In this document: piece by piece, positions 17,116 through 25,335 of the stretch | Layout of the letters: each line of letters starts with the position of its first letter | How positions within the stretch are numbered: position 1 is the stretch's first letter | DNA from: Bradyrhizobium sp. LHD-71 | GTDB taxonomy: Bacteria > Pseudomonadota > Alphaproteobacteria > Rhizobiales > Xanthobacteraceae | Length of the DNA: 37,045 bases | Assembly (NCBI RefSeq): GCF_031157255.1 | Contig: NZ_JAVIFX010000051.1 | Location: 1-37,045, forward strand | Direction of reading: 5' to 3' | Program-made: the position numbers and the translations under genes | Notes under the pieces: generated by a model | What the model saw: only the letters and a program-made list of their open reading frames with translations | Told to the model about the DNA's origin: nothing | Databases searched by the model: none

Positions 17116-17604
17116 CTATTCGGCTGCCGCGAAGCCGTCGGGGTCGGCGAGACGGCCGAGGCGTTGGGCTGCGGTGGCCGCGAAGCGGAGCAGCATTGCT
17201 TTGCGTGTTGCCGCAGGCAGGCGATGCTCCGGCGCCTCACAATGCATGTGCGCACCATAGGCATCGGCGACGATCAGCCCGGTATCGGTCGGGAAAATCT
17301 CGCACGGCAGATCGCTCGTGAAAGCGAAGAACAGCCGGTCGCAATGAAGACGGTAGTCTTCCCACTTGATATCCGCGCGCAGATCGGCGAGCGACGACTT
17401 GATTTCGACGATCCAGATATCGCCGCGCTCGTTCAGCGCCACGAGATCCGCGCGCCGGCCCGACGGCAGCGGCAATTCGGCAAGCGTCGCGAATCCGAGC
17501 GCGCGCAACAGGCGCGAGGTCCCGCGCGCGACAGCGAGCGCGGTCTCCGACTGACGACGATCCGCCGGCAAGGTTGCCGCTTCAGGAAGAACGTAGAGAC
17601 TCAT
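17116..17604 (-). CDS. mmcB: MmcB family DNA repair protein
   Basis: A 162-residue protein of the MmcB family (formerly DUF8), a PD-(D/E)XK nuclease-like fold; Caulobacter MmcB is known as an SOS/mitomycin-C-induced repair factor. The nuclease-like core is visible: SGRRADLVALNERGDIWIVE with D53, and VEIKSS with E67 and K69, the D...ExK signature. It is followed by ADIKWEDYRLHCDRLFFAF and GLIVADAYGAHM, also typical. No signal peptide, so cytoplasmic. GGAG lies just upstream of the ATG in the CTCCTTTTAGC complement. It is divergent from the MBL hydrolase gene. I found no good alphaproteobacterial LexA box (GTTC-N7-GTTC) before it, so SOS control is not supported by what I can see. Confidence 0.88.
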   Translation of the reverse strand: MSLYVLPEAATLPADRRQSETALAVARGTSRLLRALGFATLAELPLPSGRRADLVALNERGDIWIVEIKSSLADLRADIKWEDYRLHCDRLFFAFTSDLPCEIFPTDTGLIVADAYGAHMHCEAPEHRLPAATRKAMLLRFAATAAQRLGRLADPDGFAAAE

Positions 17605-17836
17605 GGGCTCCTTTTAGCAGATCCGGCCGGACCGCAAATTCGTGCCCGGGCGGCAGCAAGCGCGGCCTCGCGCGGTCGTGAATGAATGGAACCACCGTTC
17701 GAGTGGCGCCGGCGATACGCGCCGTTCAGGCCGTGGCGCGGAATGGCCTGAACGCCGCCCGCATCTCAACCATGCCTTTGCTCTGTCCGGCCCGGTTGCC
17801 CCTTTTCCCAGCGGCGAAAATCGGCCATGTGGGGGC

Positions 17837-18508
17837 ATGGCGAATGAAGCACAGACCGCGACACCAAAGGCCCGGGCCGCGATCATTCCGGTCACGGCGT
17901 TCGAGCAGAATTGCACCCTGATCTGGTGCGAGGTGACCAAGCGCGCCGTGGTGATCGATCCCGGCGGCGACGTGCCGAACATCGAACAGGCGATCGCCCA
18001 GTCCGGGGTCACGGTCGAGAAGATCTGGCTGACGCACGGCCATATGGATCACGCGGGCGGCGCCGCAGAACTCAAGGAGAAACTCGGTGGCGTGCCGATC
18101 GAAGGCCCGCACATCGCCGACAAGTTCCTGCTCGACAATCTTATCGAGAGCGGCCGGCGCTTCGGCATGAGCGGCCTGCGCGACGTGACGCCCGACCGCT
18201 GGCTCAACGAGGGCGACAAGGTGCAGGTCGGAGAGCTCACCTTCGACGTCCTGCATTGCCCCGGGCACTCGCCCGGCAGTGTCGTGTTCGTCCACAAGGA
18301 GATGCGCTTCGCCCATGTCGGGGACGTGCTGTTCAGCGGCTCGGTCGGCCGCACCGACCTGCCCGGCGGCGATCACGCCACGCTGATCAATTCGATCAAG
18401 ACAAAGCTGCTGCCGCTCGGCGACGACGTCAATTTCATCTGCGGCCACGGTCCGGGTTCGAGCATCGGCCAGGAGCGGCAGACCAATCCATTCGTCGTCG
18501 GCGCCTGA
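17837..18508 (+). CDS. MBL-fold hydrolase, glyoxalase II-like (YcbL type)
   Basis: A 223-residue metallo-beta-lactamase-fold hydrolase of the short glyoxalase-II-like group, which hydrolyses thioesters such as S-lactoylglutathione. Zinc ligands are intact: THGHMDH (H67, H69, D71, H72), HCPGHSPGS, then GDVLFSGSVGRTDLPGGD with the bridging aspartate, and the final GHGP histidine. It lacks the C-terminal glutathione-binding domain of canonical GloB, so the substrate is uncertain. ATG 17837 is preceded by GGGGG. The upstream in-frame extension to 17642 has low coding quality and overlaps the divergent mmcB promoter region. The nitroreductase gene follows after 51 bp on the same strand, probably in one transcript. 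Confidence 0.9.
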   Translation: MANEAQTATPKARAAIIPVTAFEQNCTLIWCEVTKRAVVIDPGGDVPNIEQAIAQSGVTVEKIWLTHGHMDHAGGAAELKEKLGGVPIEGPHIADKFLLDNLIESGRRFGMSGLRDVTPDRWLNEGDKVQVGELTFDVLHCPGHSPGSVVFVHKEMRFAHVGDVLFSGSVGRTDLPGGDHATLINSIKTKLLPLGDDVNFICGHGPGSSIGQERQTNPFVVGA

Positions 18509-18559
18509 CGTGCCGACAACCCGCAGTTTTAAGAGCTGCAACTGATCAGAGGGCCTGAC

Positions 18560-19420
18560 ATGAACGAGACCGTCAAGACGCCGACATCCGCGACTGCGGT
18601 GAGCTGCGACGTCACGTCGGCAATCGCCGCGCGCTATGGCGCGGCAGAAGCCAACGTGCCGCTGGCATGGAATGACACGATCGAGCTGCTGCTCAGCCAT
18701 CGTTCGGTCCGCGGCTTTCTGAGCGACCCGTTGCCCGCGGGCACGCTCGAAGCCTTGGTCGCTGCCGGACAATCGGCGTCGTCGTCGTCGAACGTGCAGG
18801 CCTGGACGGTGATCGCGGTGGAGAACGCAGCGACGAAGGCCGCGCTTGCGAAGGTCGCCAACAACCAGAAGCACATGGAGGAATGCCCGCTGCTGCTCGT
18901 GTGGTGCGCCGACCTGTCGCGCACCAAGGAGATGGGCAAGCGGCATGACTATCCGACCGACGCTACCGCGTTCCTGGAAAGCTTCATCGTCTCCGTGGTC
19001 GATGCGGCACTCGCCGCGCAGAATGCCGCGGTCGCGGCCGAGTCATTCGGCCTCGGCATGGTCTACATCGGCGCGCTGCGTAACAACCCGGAAGAGGTCG
19101 CGCGCATCCTGAAGCTGCCGCCCAACGTGGTCGCGGCGTTCGGCATGTGCGTCGGCTATCCCGACCCGGCGCGTCCCTACAACGTCAAGCCGCGGCTGCC
19201 GCAACGGGTCGTCCTGCATCGCGAGCAATATGACGAGAGCCTGCCACAGGAGGCACTCGACAGCTACGACGCCGCGCTGATGGCGTTTCAGCGTACGGAG
19301 AACCTCAAGGAGGTCGGCTGGACCGGCGCGATGAAGTCGCGCTGGCGCGACGCCAAGTCGATCAACGGCCGCGACCGGATTCGCTCCGCGCTGGTCGCGC
19401 TCGGCTTCAAGCTGGATTGA
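18560..19420 (+). CDS. NADPH-dependent FMN nitroreductase family oxidoreductase (NfsA-like)
   Basis: A 286-residue flavin enzyme of the nitroreductase superfamily, NfsA/Frp-like branch, which reduces nitro compounds, quinones or flavins with NAD(P)H. Features are SHRSVRGFLSDPLPAGTLEA (FMN phosphate contact), the Ser-rich SASSSSNVQAWTVIAVEN, QNAAVAAESFGLGMVYIGAL and the loop MCVGYPDPARPYNVKPRLPQ, followed by VLHREQYD. The C-terminal segment (GRDRIRSALVALGFKLD) is also typical. AGAGGG precedes the ATG. The natural substrate cannot be deduced. It probably shares a transcript with the MBL hydrolase upstream, a pairing that would fit detoxification of electrophiles. That role is inferred. Confidence 0.9.
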   Translation: MNETVKTPTSATAVSCDVTSAIAARYGAAEANVPLAWNDTIELLLSHRSVRGFLSDPLPAGTLEALVAAGQSASSSSNVQAWTVIAVENAATKAALAKVANNQKHMEECPLLLVWCADLSRTKEMGKRHDYPTDATAFLESFIVSVVDAALAAQNAAVAAESFGLGMVYIGALRNNPEEVARILKLPPNVVAAFGMCVGYPDPARPYNVKPRLPQRVVLHREQYDESLPQEALDSYDAALMAFQRTENLKEVGWTGAMKSRWRDAKSINGRDRIRSALVALGFKLD

Positions 19421-19445
19421 CAGGCGTCAATCGCGAGCGAAGCCT

Positions 19446-19526
19446 GTAGCCCGGATGAGCGAAGCGACATCCGGGGATGTTGCGTAAAGAGTCACCCCCC
19501 GGGGTCGCTTCGCTCGCCCGGGCTAC
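19446..19526. repeat. GTAGCCCGG-family palindromic repeat, copy 1
   Basis: Starts GTAGCCCGGATGAGCGAAGC and ends with the complementary CCGGGCTAC, about 81 bp with an imperfect long stem. It sits between the converging 3' ends of the nitroreductase and VOC genes (5 bp from the VOC stop), where it could act as a two-way transcription block. Confidence 0.75.
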
Positions 19527-19531
19527 GCGCT

Positions 19532-20230
19532 TCACCTCTTCACTTCGAGCGAACCGGTGATCGAGGCGCGCTGGGACAGTTCGATCCAGTTGCCGTCAGG
19601 ATCGCGCACCATGGAGATACGTGCGGTGGTGCCGAGCGTCACCGGCGCGCGGGCCTCGCGTCCGCCGCGGCTCAACACGTGGGCGTGCTCGCGATCGACC
19701 TCGAACACCTGGAAGGTGATGTAACGCCAGCCCTTGCCTTCCATGCCGGAATCCGAGGGCGCATCAGTCGACTGCTCGACCAGCAGCACCGTGTCGCCGG
19801 CAAGGAATGTGGCTGCGTTTCCGGCGCGTGGGCCTTCCGGCAATCCCAGCGCGTCGGTGTAGAAGGCGCGATGCGCCTCGATATCGCGCACGGCAAGACG
19901 GACGCCGATGCGCGTGATGCCATGCGTCCCCTTCGGCACCAGCGTCACGCGGTTGCCTTCAGGGTCCGTCAGCGACCTCGGCGAGGTCAGGTCTTCGCGC
20001 GCGATCAGCAGCTCGCGATAGCCTGAGCGTGGACGATCCGGAATTGGATCGGCCAGCTCATTGATCTTCAGCACGGAGCCGAGCACATCGTGGCGATGCT
20101 GCTTCTGCCCTTTGCGGATCGGCAGCAGGTGTTCAAATGGCAGGCCGATCTCGTTCTGCCAGAAGTCCAGCAGCGGCTGCACATCGTTGGTCGGAAAGCC
20201 GATGTCGATGCGCGGTTTGGCGAGCTTCAT
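19532..20230 (-). CDS. Two-domain VOC (glyoxalase/dioxygenase fold) protein
   Basis: A 232-residue protein made of two vicinal-oxygen-chelate repeats. Domain 1 (about residues 5-103) has IDIGFPTNDVQPLLDFWQNE and ends SLTDPEGNRVTLVP. Domain 2 (about 107-222) has IGVRLAVRDIEAHRAFYTDA and ends MVRDPDGNWIELSQR. The DPEGN/DPDGN-x-[IV]-x-[EL] endings carry the usual metal-ligand position, although domain 1 has no acidic residue there. It may be a glyoxalase, dioxygenase or binding protein; the substrate cannot be told. An excellent ribosome site, AGGAGG, lies 5 nt before the ATG. It lies downstream of the DAHP synthase on the same strand, separated by a 107-bp gap that contains a repeat, so co-transcription is possible. 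Confidence 0.85.
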   Translation of the reverse strand: MKLAKPRIDIGFPTNDVQPLLDFWQNEIGLPFEHLLPIRKGQKQHRHDVLGSVLKINELADPIPDRPRSGYRELLIAREDLTSPRSLTDPEGNRVTLVPKGTHGITRIGVRLAVRDIEAHRAFYTDALGLPEGPRAGNAATFLAGDTVLLVEQSTDAPSDSGMEGKGWRYITFQVFEVDREHAHVLSRGGREARAPVTLGTTARISMVRDPDGNWIELSQRASITGSLEVKR

Positions 20231-20290
20231 GTTTCCTCCTGTGGCTCGTTATGGACAGCCGTATCGCAACTGTCGACCCAAAGCGAGCCT

Positions 20291-20372
20291 GTAGCCCGGA
20301 TGAGCGACAGCGACATCCGGGGAGAATGGCCACAGATTCAGACCCGGATTTCGCTTCGCTCATCCAGGCTAC
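20291..20372. repeat. GTAGCCCGG-family palindromic repeat, copy 2 (overlaps a coding end)
   Basis: Begins GTAGCCCGGATGAGCGACAG and ends CATCCAGGCTAC, an imperfect palindrome of about 82 bp. Its right half encodes the last 11 residues of the leftward DAHP synthase and its stop codon (20338-20340). Confidence 0.75.
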
Positions 20373-21435
20373 GCACGGCATGTTTGCCGCGCCTCATCCG
20401 AACCGCGCGGGCGAGCCGCTCCATCACCTTCACTGACGTCTCCCAGTCGATGCAGCCGTCGGTGATACTCTGACCGTAGCGGAGCGGCTGGCCCGCGACG
20501 AGAGCCTGCCGCCCGCCGACCAGATGGCTTTCGACCATCACACCGATGATGCAGGTGTTGCCGTTCTCGATCTGCTGAGCCACCGCGTCGACGACAGCCG
20601 GCTGGTTGTCCGGATCATAGCCACTGTTGGCGTGGCTCGCGTCGATCATGACGTTCGAGTTCACGCCCGCCTTTCGCATCTGGCTGCAGATGGCGGCGAC
20701 GTTCGCCGTATCGTAGTTCGGCCACTCGCCGCCGCGCAGGATGATGTGGCAGTCCTCGTTGCCGGTGGTCGATGCGATGGCCGAGCGGCCGTCCTTGGTA
20801 ACCGCAAGGAAGTGGTGCGGGTGCGAGGCCGCCTTCACCGCGTCGATGGCGATCTTCAGCTTGCCATCGGTGCCGTTTTTGAAGCCGATCGGGCACGAAA
20901 GGCCGGACGCCAGCTCGCGGTGGACCTGGCTTTCCGTCGTTCGCGCGCCGATGGCTCCCCAGGCGACCAGATCGGAAACGTATTGCGGGGCGACGATATC
21001 GAGGTACTCGCAGCCGACCGGCAGCCCGAGATCATTGATGTCGGCAAGCAGCTTGCGGGCAATGCGCAGGCCGTCGTCGATGCGGAACGAGCCGTCGAGA
21101 TGAGGGTCGTTGATCAGCCCCTTCCAGCCGACCGTCGTCCGCGGCTTGGCGAAATAGACGCGCATGACGATCTCGAGATCGTCGGAGAGGCGCTGCCGAA
21201 CGCGGCTCAGACGCTGCGCATAGTCCATGGCGGCTGCCGGATCATGGATCGAGCAGGGACCGATCACAACAGCGAGCCGGTCGTCGGATCCGTGCAGGAT
21301 GTTGTGCAGGGCGCCGCGTGCACCGGCTACGGTCTCGACGGCGAGGTCGGTCGGGACGAATTCGCCCATGACCTCGCTGGGTGTGATCAGCGCTCTTATT
21401 TCGCGAATGCGTACGTCGTCGGTGATGCCTGACAC
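20338..21435 (-). CDS. Class I 3-deoxy-7-phosphoheptulonate (DAHP) synthase
   Basis: Condenses phosphoenolpyruvate and erythrose-4-phosphate, the first step of the shikimate pathway, in the cytoplasm. It is 365 residues long and of the AroF/AroG/AroH type. Motifs are GPCSIHDP (59-66, metal ligand C61), KPRTTVGWKGLINDP (97-111), GARTTESQVHRELASGLSCP, FKNGTDG and DASHANSG (266-272). The start is GTG 21435, because AAGGAG lies 7 nt upstream; the longer frame to 21480 would begin in the terminator's flank. The final 11 residues (RSLDERSEIRV) and the stop come from a repeat element, so the native C-terminus has been altered. A leader with an aromatic-rich peptide and a terminator precedes it, suggesting attenuation. 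Which amino acid inhibits the enzyme cannot be told. Confidence 0.95.
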   Translation of the reverse strand: MSGITDDVRIREIRALITPSEVMGEFVPTDLAVETVAGARGALHNILHGSDDRLAVVIGPCSIHDPAAAMDYAQRLSRVRQRLSDDLEIVMRVYFAKPRTTVGWKGLINDPHLDGSFRIDDGLRIARKLLADINDLGLPVGCEYLDIVAPQYVSDLVAWGAIGARTTESQVHRELASGLSCPIGFKNGTDGKLKIAIDAVKAASHPHHFLAVTKDGRSAIASTTGNEDCHIILRGGEWPNYDTANVAAICSQMRKAGVNSNVMIDASHANSGYDPDNQPAVVDAVAQQIENGNTCIIGVMVESHLVGGRQALVAGQPLRYGQSITDGCIDWETSVKVMERLARAVRMRRGKHAVRSLDERSEIRV

Positions 21436-21478
21436 GGAAGTACTCCTTTTTTTCGGGTCGGGAGTCCGCCGGAGGCAC

Positions 21479-21505
21479 AAAAAAAGCCGCCAGCAGACTG
21501 GCAGC
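21479..21505 (-). terminator. Intrinsic terminator in the DAHP synthase leader
   Basis: On the leftward transcript GCTGCCAG (21498-21505) pairs with CTGGCGGC (21486-21493) around a 4-nt loop, with one G-U pair, followed at once by seven U (21479-21485). It lies between the leader peptide and the DAHP synthase ribosome site, the expected place for an attenuator. Confidence 0.8.
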
Positions 21506-21535
21506 TTGTCGGGGTTTGTCTGTCTTGGATTCTCG

Positions 21536-21619
21536 TCAGATCAAACGTGTCCCTTCCTCTGCCAGGGGCTTCGGAAACCGGTAAAACCAAAAGTAATAGC
21601 GGTTGGACGCGGTGATCAT
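21536..21619 (-). CDS. Aromatic-rich leader peptide for DAHP synthase attenuation
   Basis: A 27-codon reading frame from ATG 21619 to TGA 21536. Residues 8-15 read YYFWFYRF, seven aromatic residues out of eight and covering all three aromatic amino acids (3 Tyr, 3 Phe, 1 Trp). No other stretch in the window has this composition. AAGAAG lies about 7 nt before the ATG, a modest ribosome site. The coding frame is open further upstream, but that part shows no sign of being a gene. The peptide itself probably has no function; its translation would sense charged tRNA-Tyr, -Phe and -Trp. It lies about 100 nt before the DAHP synthase start with a terminator between. Confidence 0.75.
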   Translation of the reverse strand: MITASNRYYFWFYRFPKPLAEEGTRLI

Positions 21620-21915
21620 GGCGGGCTTCTTAGCGGCAAACGAAGCGGTTGTCACCTGCTGTCTCGAGGGTCTGGCGGCGCTGGCCTCCGGCAAACGCCG
21701 CTGGATCGCATAGCGAAACATACACACCAGGCGAGGTTTGTCGTCAGGCGCGCGGCGACGCCGTTCAAGCGTGCCTGCCATTCCGGAAATGACGGGCGAT
21801 ACGTATAACGCGCGGCGCTTATGCGTTGCGAAGCCCAGGCCGTGCACGTAACCTTCAGACCAATTCAGACAAAAAACAAACGTCTCAGGACAAAAGACAG
21901 AACACGAGGAAATAC

Positions 21916-23151
21916 ATGCCCCGCATCGGCTTCGGCGCTTTTCTGGCCCCGCATCACCCCATCGGCGAACACCCGATGCTGCAATTCCGCCGTGACCTCG
22001 ATTTCGCGGAGCATCTCGACAAGCTCGGCTTCGACGAGTTCTGGTGCGGCGAGCATCACTCGTCGGGCTGGGAGATGATCGCTTCGCCGGAGATGTTTCT
22101 CGCTGCCGCGGGCGAACGTACCAAGCGTATCAAGCTCGGCACCGGTGTCGTGTCGCTGCCCTATCATCACCCATTCAATGTCGCGCAGCGCATGGTGCAG
22201 CTCGACCATATGACCGGCGGGCGCGCCATCTTCGGCTCCGGCCCGGGCGCCCTGTCGTCGGATGCCTATGCGCTCGGAATCGATCCGATGGTGCAGCGGG
22301 ACCGGCAGGACGAAGCGATCGGCATCATCAAGCGGCTGATGGCCGGCGAGCGTGTCACCGCCGAGAGCGAGTGGTTCACCTTGCGCGATGCAGCGCTTCA
22401 GATCCTGCCGCTGCAGGAAGACATGCCGTTCGCGGTCGCCTCGCAGATCTCGCCATCCGGCATGACGCTGGCCGGCAAGCACGGTATCGGCGTGATCTCG
22501 ATCGGCTCGCTGTCGACGGAAGGTCTGACCGCGCTGCCGACCCAATGGGGCTTTGCGGAGGATGCGGCGAAGAAGCACGGCAAGACCGTCAATCGCAAGG
22601 ACTGGCGCGTGGTCTTGAGCTGGCACATCGCCGAAACGCGCGAAAAGGCACGCGAGGAAGCCGGCAAGGGCCTGCTGCGCTGGCACAACGAATACATCGT
22701 CGGCACGCTGCAGCGGCCGGGCGCCAAGCCGTTCAAGTCGATCGACGACGCGCTCGACAAGACCTCCGCGTCGCCGGGATCGGCGGCGACCATCGGCACG
22801 CCGGACGACCTGGTGAAGACGTTGAAGGGCGTGATCGACATGTCCGGCGGGCTCGGCACCATCGTTGGCTTCGCGCATGATTGGGCGAACATCGAGAACA
22901 CGTTCCGCAGCTGGGACATGGTCGCACGCTATGTGGTGCCGGAGATCAACGGCTACGTGAACGGCCTGCGCCGCTCGCAGAAACACGTGATCGACAACCG
23001 CGAGTCGTTCGAGCGCGCGGGACAAGCGGTCATGGCCAAGATCATGGAGAACGACAAGGCCGCAGCCGCACTGGCCGTCACCCGCTCCAACCGCCTGGCC
23101 GTCTCCGGCAGCAACGCGCCTGATTTCGAGAAGGCGGCGAAGAAGGGGTAG
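21916..23151 (+). CDS. LLM-class flavin-dependent oxidoreductase
   Basis: A 411-residue luciferase-like monooxygenase with a TIM-barrel fold that uses reduced FMN. ATG 21916 has GAGGA 6 nt upstream. The open frame from 21826 extends into leader DNA. Motifs are RDLDFAEHLDKLGFDEFWCG, EHHSSGWEMIASPEMFLAA, IKLGTGVVSLPYHHPFNVAQ followed by RMVQLDHMTGGRAIFGSGPG, and the QRDRQDEAIGIIKRL helix. The pattern is closest to the limonene monooxygenase and alkanal monooxygenase-like subgroups, but the substrate is not determined. It is divergent from the DAHP synthase leader and convergent with the alkylsulfatase-like gene, with a repeat between the two 3' ends. No flavin reductase gene is adjacent. Confidence 0.92.
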   Translation: MPRIGFGAFLAPHHPIGEHPMLQFRRDLDFAEHLDKLGFDEFWCGEHHSSGWEMIASPEMFLAAAGERTKRIKLGTGVVSLPYHHPFNVAQRMVQLDHMTGGRAIFGSGPGALSSDAYALGIDPMVQRDRQDEAIGIIKRLMAGERVTAESEWFTLRDAALQILPLQEDMPFAVASQISPSGMTLAGKHGIGVISIGSLSTEGLTALPTQWGFAEDAAKKHGKTVNRKDWRVVLSWHIAETREKAREEAGKGLLRWHNEYIVGTLQRPGAKPFKSIDDALDKTSASPGSAATIGTPDDLVKTLKGVIDMSGGLGTIVGFAHDWANIENTFRSWDMVARYVVPEINGYVNGLRRSQKHVIDNRESFERAGQAVMAKIMENDKAAAALAVTRSNRLAVSGSNAPDFEKAAKKG

Positions 23152-23161
23152 TTGCCGTCCT

Positions 23162-23241
23162 GTAGCCCGGATGAGCGAAAGCGACATCCGGGGTATTGCT
23201 GCAAGCTCGGTCCCGCATGTCGCTTCGCTCATGCGGGCTAC
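23162..23241. repeat. GTAGCCCGG-family palindromic repeat, copy 3
   Basis: Begins GTAGCCCGGATGAGCGAAAG and ends CTCATGCGGGCTAC, about 80 bp. It fills the gap between the converging 3' ends of the LLM oxidoreductase (10 bp after its stop) and the alkylsulfatase-like gene. Confidence 0.75.
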
Positions 23242-23252
23242 CCGGCCATCAC

Positions 23253-25160
23253 CTAGCTCACCTCCTCGCCGGGCTCGATGATGGCGAAGAAGAATTCGAA
23301 GCGATCGAGCATTGCGAGGAAATCGGCGAACGGCTGCCTGTCGCCGTCGATGCGGACGCGGCCGCCGACTGCGGCTTCATCGAGCGACGTCTCGCCCACA
23401 GCGAGATCGATCAGCATGTCACGGCCGAGATGAACGAGCGGCGCCGTCGAACCCCGCGCGTCGAGTTCATGATGCAGCACGGCGTTCTCGACGCTGACGC
23501 GCCAGCGTTCTGTCGTGCCTTCAAACTGCAGGCCGAACGCGAAATCGCGTCCGCCCGCCTTTGCGCCGTTCAGGCGCACTGATAACGCATCCAGGAGCTC
23601 GTCCGCCGGCAACGCCCGCAACTGCGCGCCGGCCGGGCCGCGGCGGCGTCCGCTCTGCGGCGAGGCCCGCAATTCCTGCGCGCCGGTGAGAAAGATCGCG
23701 CGCCACGGTCCCGACTCCGACTGATAACCGAGCTGCTCGAGTGCGTCAGCCTGGAGTTCCCGGGCCGCGACGTTATCGGGATCAGCGAACACCAGATGAT
23801 TGACCAGCTCGGCGACCCAGCGGTAGTCGCCCTTCTCGAAAGCCTGCCTGGCCGTCGCCAGCAGCGCGTCGGCACCACCGGCGAGCGCGACGTAACGCTG
23901 GCCGGCTTCCACCGGCGGGTGCGGATAGAGCCGCGCTGGATTGCCGTCGAACCAGCCGAGATAGCGCTGATAGACCGCCTTCGCGTTGTGGTTCAGCGTG
24001 CCGTAGTAGCTGCGCGTATGCCACTCGGCCGCGAGCTGTGGCGGCAGCCGCAGCGTCTCGCCGATCTCGACCGGTGTCAGCCCGTGATTGGCGAACCGCA
24101 GTGTCTGGTCATGAATGAACTTGTAGAGATCGCGCTGCTTGGTGAGAAATTCCACAATGCGCGCCGAACCCCAGCGCGGCCAATGGTGGCTGGCAAACTC
24201 CACATCGGCATCCGATGCAAACAGGCTGACGGCCTCGCCGATGTAGCGGCTCCATCCTTTGGCATCGCGCACCTGCGCGCCACGCGGGGTGTAGAGATTG
24301 TGCAGATGGCAGGTGCAGTTCTCCGCCATGCAAAGCGCCTTGAACTGCGGAAAGTAGAAGTTCATCTCCGCCGGCGCCTCGGTATCCGGCGTCAACTGGT
24401 AGACGATGTCGACGCCATCGATAGTGTGGCGCGTGCCGGTCTGCGTGATGCTTTCCGTCGGCGGAACGAGACTGACCGCGCCTTGCGAGGTCGCCTTGCC
24501 CAATCCCGAATCGACATGGCCACGCGGCCCGCGCGGCAGCAGCGAACCGAACATGTAGGTCGCGCGACGTCCCATCGCATTGCCGGCAAGAATGTTCTCG
24601 CTGATGGCTGCCTGCAAAAAGCCTTCCGGCGCTATGATGCGCAGACCGCGCCTGATATCGTCGTCCGACAGCACACCGCGCACGCCGCCGTAATGATCGA
24701 CGTGGCTGTGGGTGTAGATCACCGCCGTTACCGGCTTGTCGCCGCGGTGCTTGCGCATCAGCGCCAGCGCCGCCGCCGCAGGCTCGGCCGACGTCAGCGG
24801 ATCGACGACGATGTAGCCGGACTTTCCTTCGATGAAGGTGACGTTGGAGATATCGAAGCCGCGCACCTGATAGATGCCCGGCGTCACTTCGAACAGGCCG
24901 TGTCGCGTGTTGAGCTGCGCCTGACGCCACAGGCTCGGATTGACCGTCGCGGGCGCGGGGAGTTCATCGGCCTCGAACGCATACGGCGCCATGTCCCAGA
25001 CCACGCGGCCGCCGCTCGCCTCGACCCGCGCATTCTCGATCGTTCCGATGAAACCACGGCCGGCATCCTCGAAATCTTGCCGCGTGTCGTGCGGCAGCGA
25101 TTTCGCGAAAGCTTCGTTGAAGAGACGTGTCGCCTCGGTCGCGTCCTTTGGCTGCTGCAT
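23253..25160 (-). CDS. MBL-fold alkyl sulfatase-like protein with SCP2-type tail
   Basis: A 635-residue protein of the SdsA1/YjcS alkylsulfatase family, which hydrolyses alkyl sulfates such as dodecyl sulfate to alcohol and sulfate. ATG 25160 has GGAGG about 7 nt upstream. The zinc site is complete: THSHVDHYGG (H151, H153, D155, H156), the AENCTCHLHNLYTPRGA segment and ASHHWPRWGS. An alkylsulfatase dimerisation domain follows (YQRYLGWFDGNPARLYPHPP), then a C-terminal SCP2/sterol-carrier-like domain from about residue 510. Unlike secreted SdsA1, the N-terminus (MQQPKDATEATRLFNEAF) shows no signal peptide, so a cytoplasmic enzyme is likely. It is divergent from the epoxide hydrolase gene, with 175 bp between starts. 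Confidence 0.9.
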   Translation of the reverse strand: MQQPKDATEATRLFNEAFAKSLPHDTRQDFEDAGRGFIGTIENARVEASGGRVVWDMAPYAFEADELPAPATVNPSLWRQAQLNTRHGLFEVTPGIYQVRGFDISNVTFIEGKSGYIVVDPLTSAEPAAAALALMRKHRGDKPVTAVIYTHSHVDHYGGVRGVLSDDDIRRGLRIIAPEGFLQAAISENILAGNAMGRRATYMFGSLLPRGPRGHVDSGLGKATSQGAVSLVPPTESITQTGTRHTIDGVDIVYQLTPDTEAPAEMNFYFPQFKALCMAENCTCHLHNLYTPRGAQVRDAKGWSRYIGEAVSLFASDADVEFASHHWPRWGSARIVEFLTKQRDLYKFIHDQTLRFANHGLTPVEIGETLRLPPQLAAEWHTRSYYGTLNHNAKAVYQRYLGWFDGNPARLYPHPPVEAGQRYVALAGGADALLATARQAFEKGDYRWVAELVNHLVFADPDNVAARELQADALEQLGYQSESGPWRAIFLTGAQELRASPQSGRRRGPAGAQLRALPADELLDALSVRLNGAKAGGRDFAFGLQFEGTTERWRVSVENAVLHHELDARGSTAPLVHLGRDMLIDLAVGETSLDEAAVGGRVRIDGDRQPFADFLAMLDRFEFFFAIIEPGEEVS

Positions 25161-25335
25161 CGAAACCCTCCATCTCTTCAAGAGCGCCCTTTTTGGAAAG
25201 GGATCGATGCCGGGTCAAGCTCGGCCGTAGCTTTATGGACGAGCTCTCCTCTCACCCCGAAGTAAGCTGGACAAGCCGCGCGGCTGCGTGTCACGCTCGC
25301 ATCGCAGGAAGGCGAGCGGCTGCGGAGGGATCGCG

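Larger units (their letters stand above)
21479..21619 (-). promoter_or_regulatory. Putative aromatic-amino-acid attenuator
   Basis: The leader holds a short peptide gene with a run of Tyr, Phe and Trp codons, then the intrinsic terminator. CTGGCAG inside the peptide gene (21559-21565) is exactly complementary to CTGCCAG, the terminator's ascending arm (21498-21504), giving an antiterminator. A further stem, GTTTGATCTG (21537-21546) with CAGACAAAC (21514-21522), can form just past the peptide's end. By analogy with trp and phe leaders, ribosomes stalling at uncharged aromatic tRNAs would favour the antiterminator and let transcription reach the DAHP synthase gene. The architecture is seen; the mechanism is inferred. 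Confidence 0.75.

Noticed and set aside
17684-17700. GAACCACCGTTC near mmcB as a LexA box
   Set aside because: GAAC-N4-GTTC is the Bacillus-type SOS box. The alphaproteobacterial site is GTTC-N7-GTTC, which is not found here.
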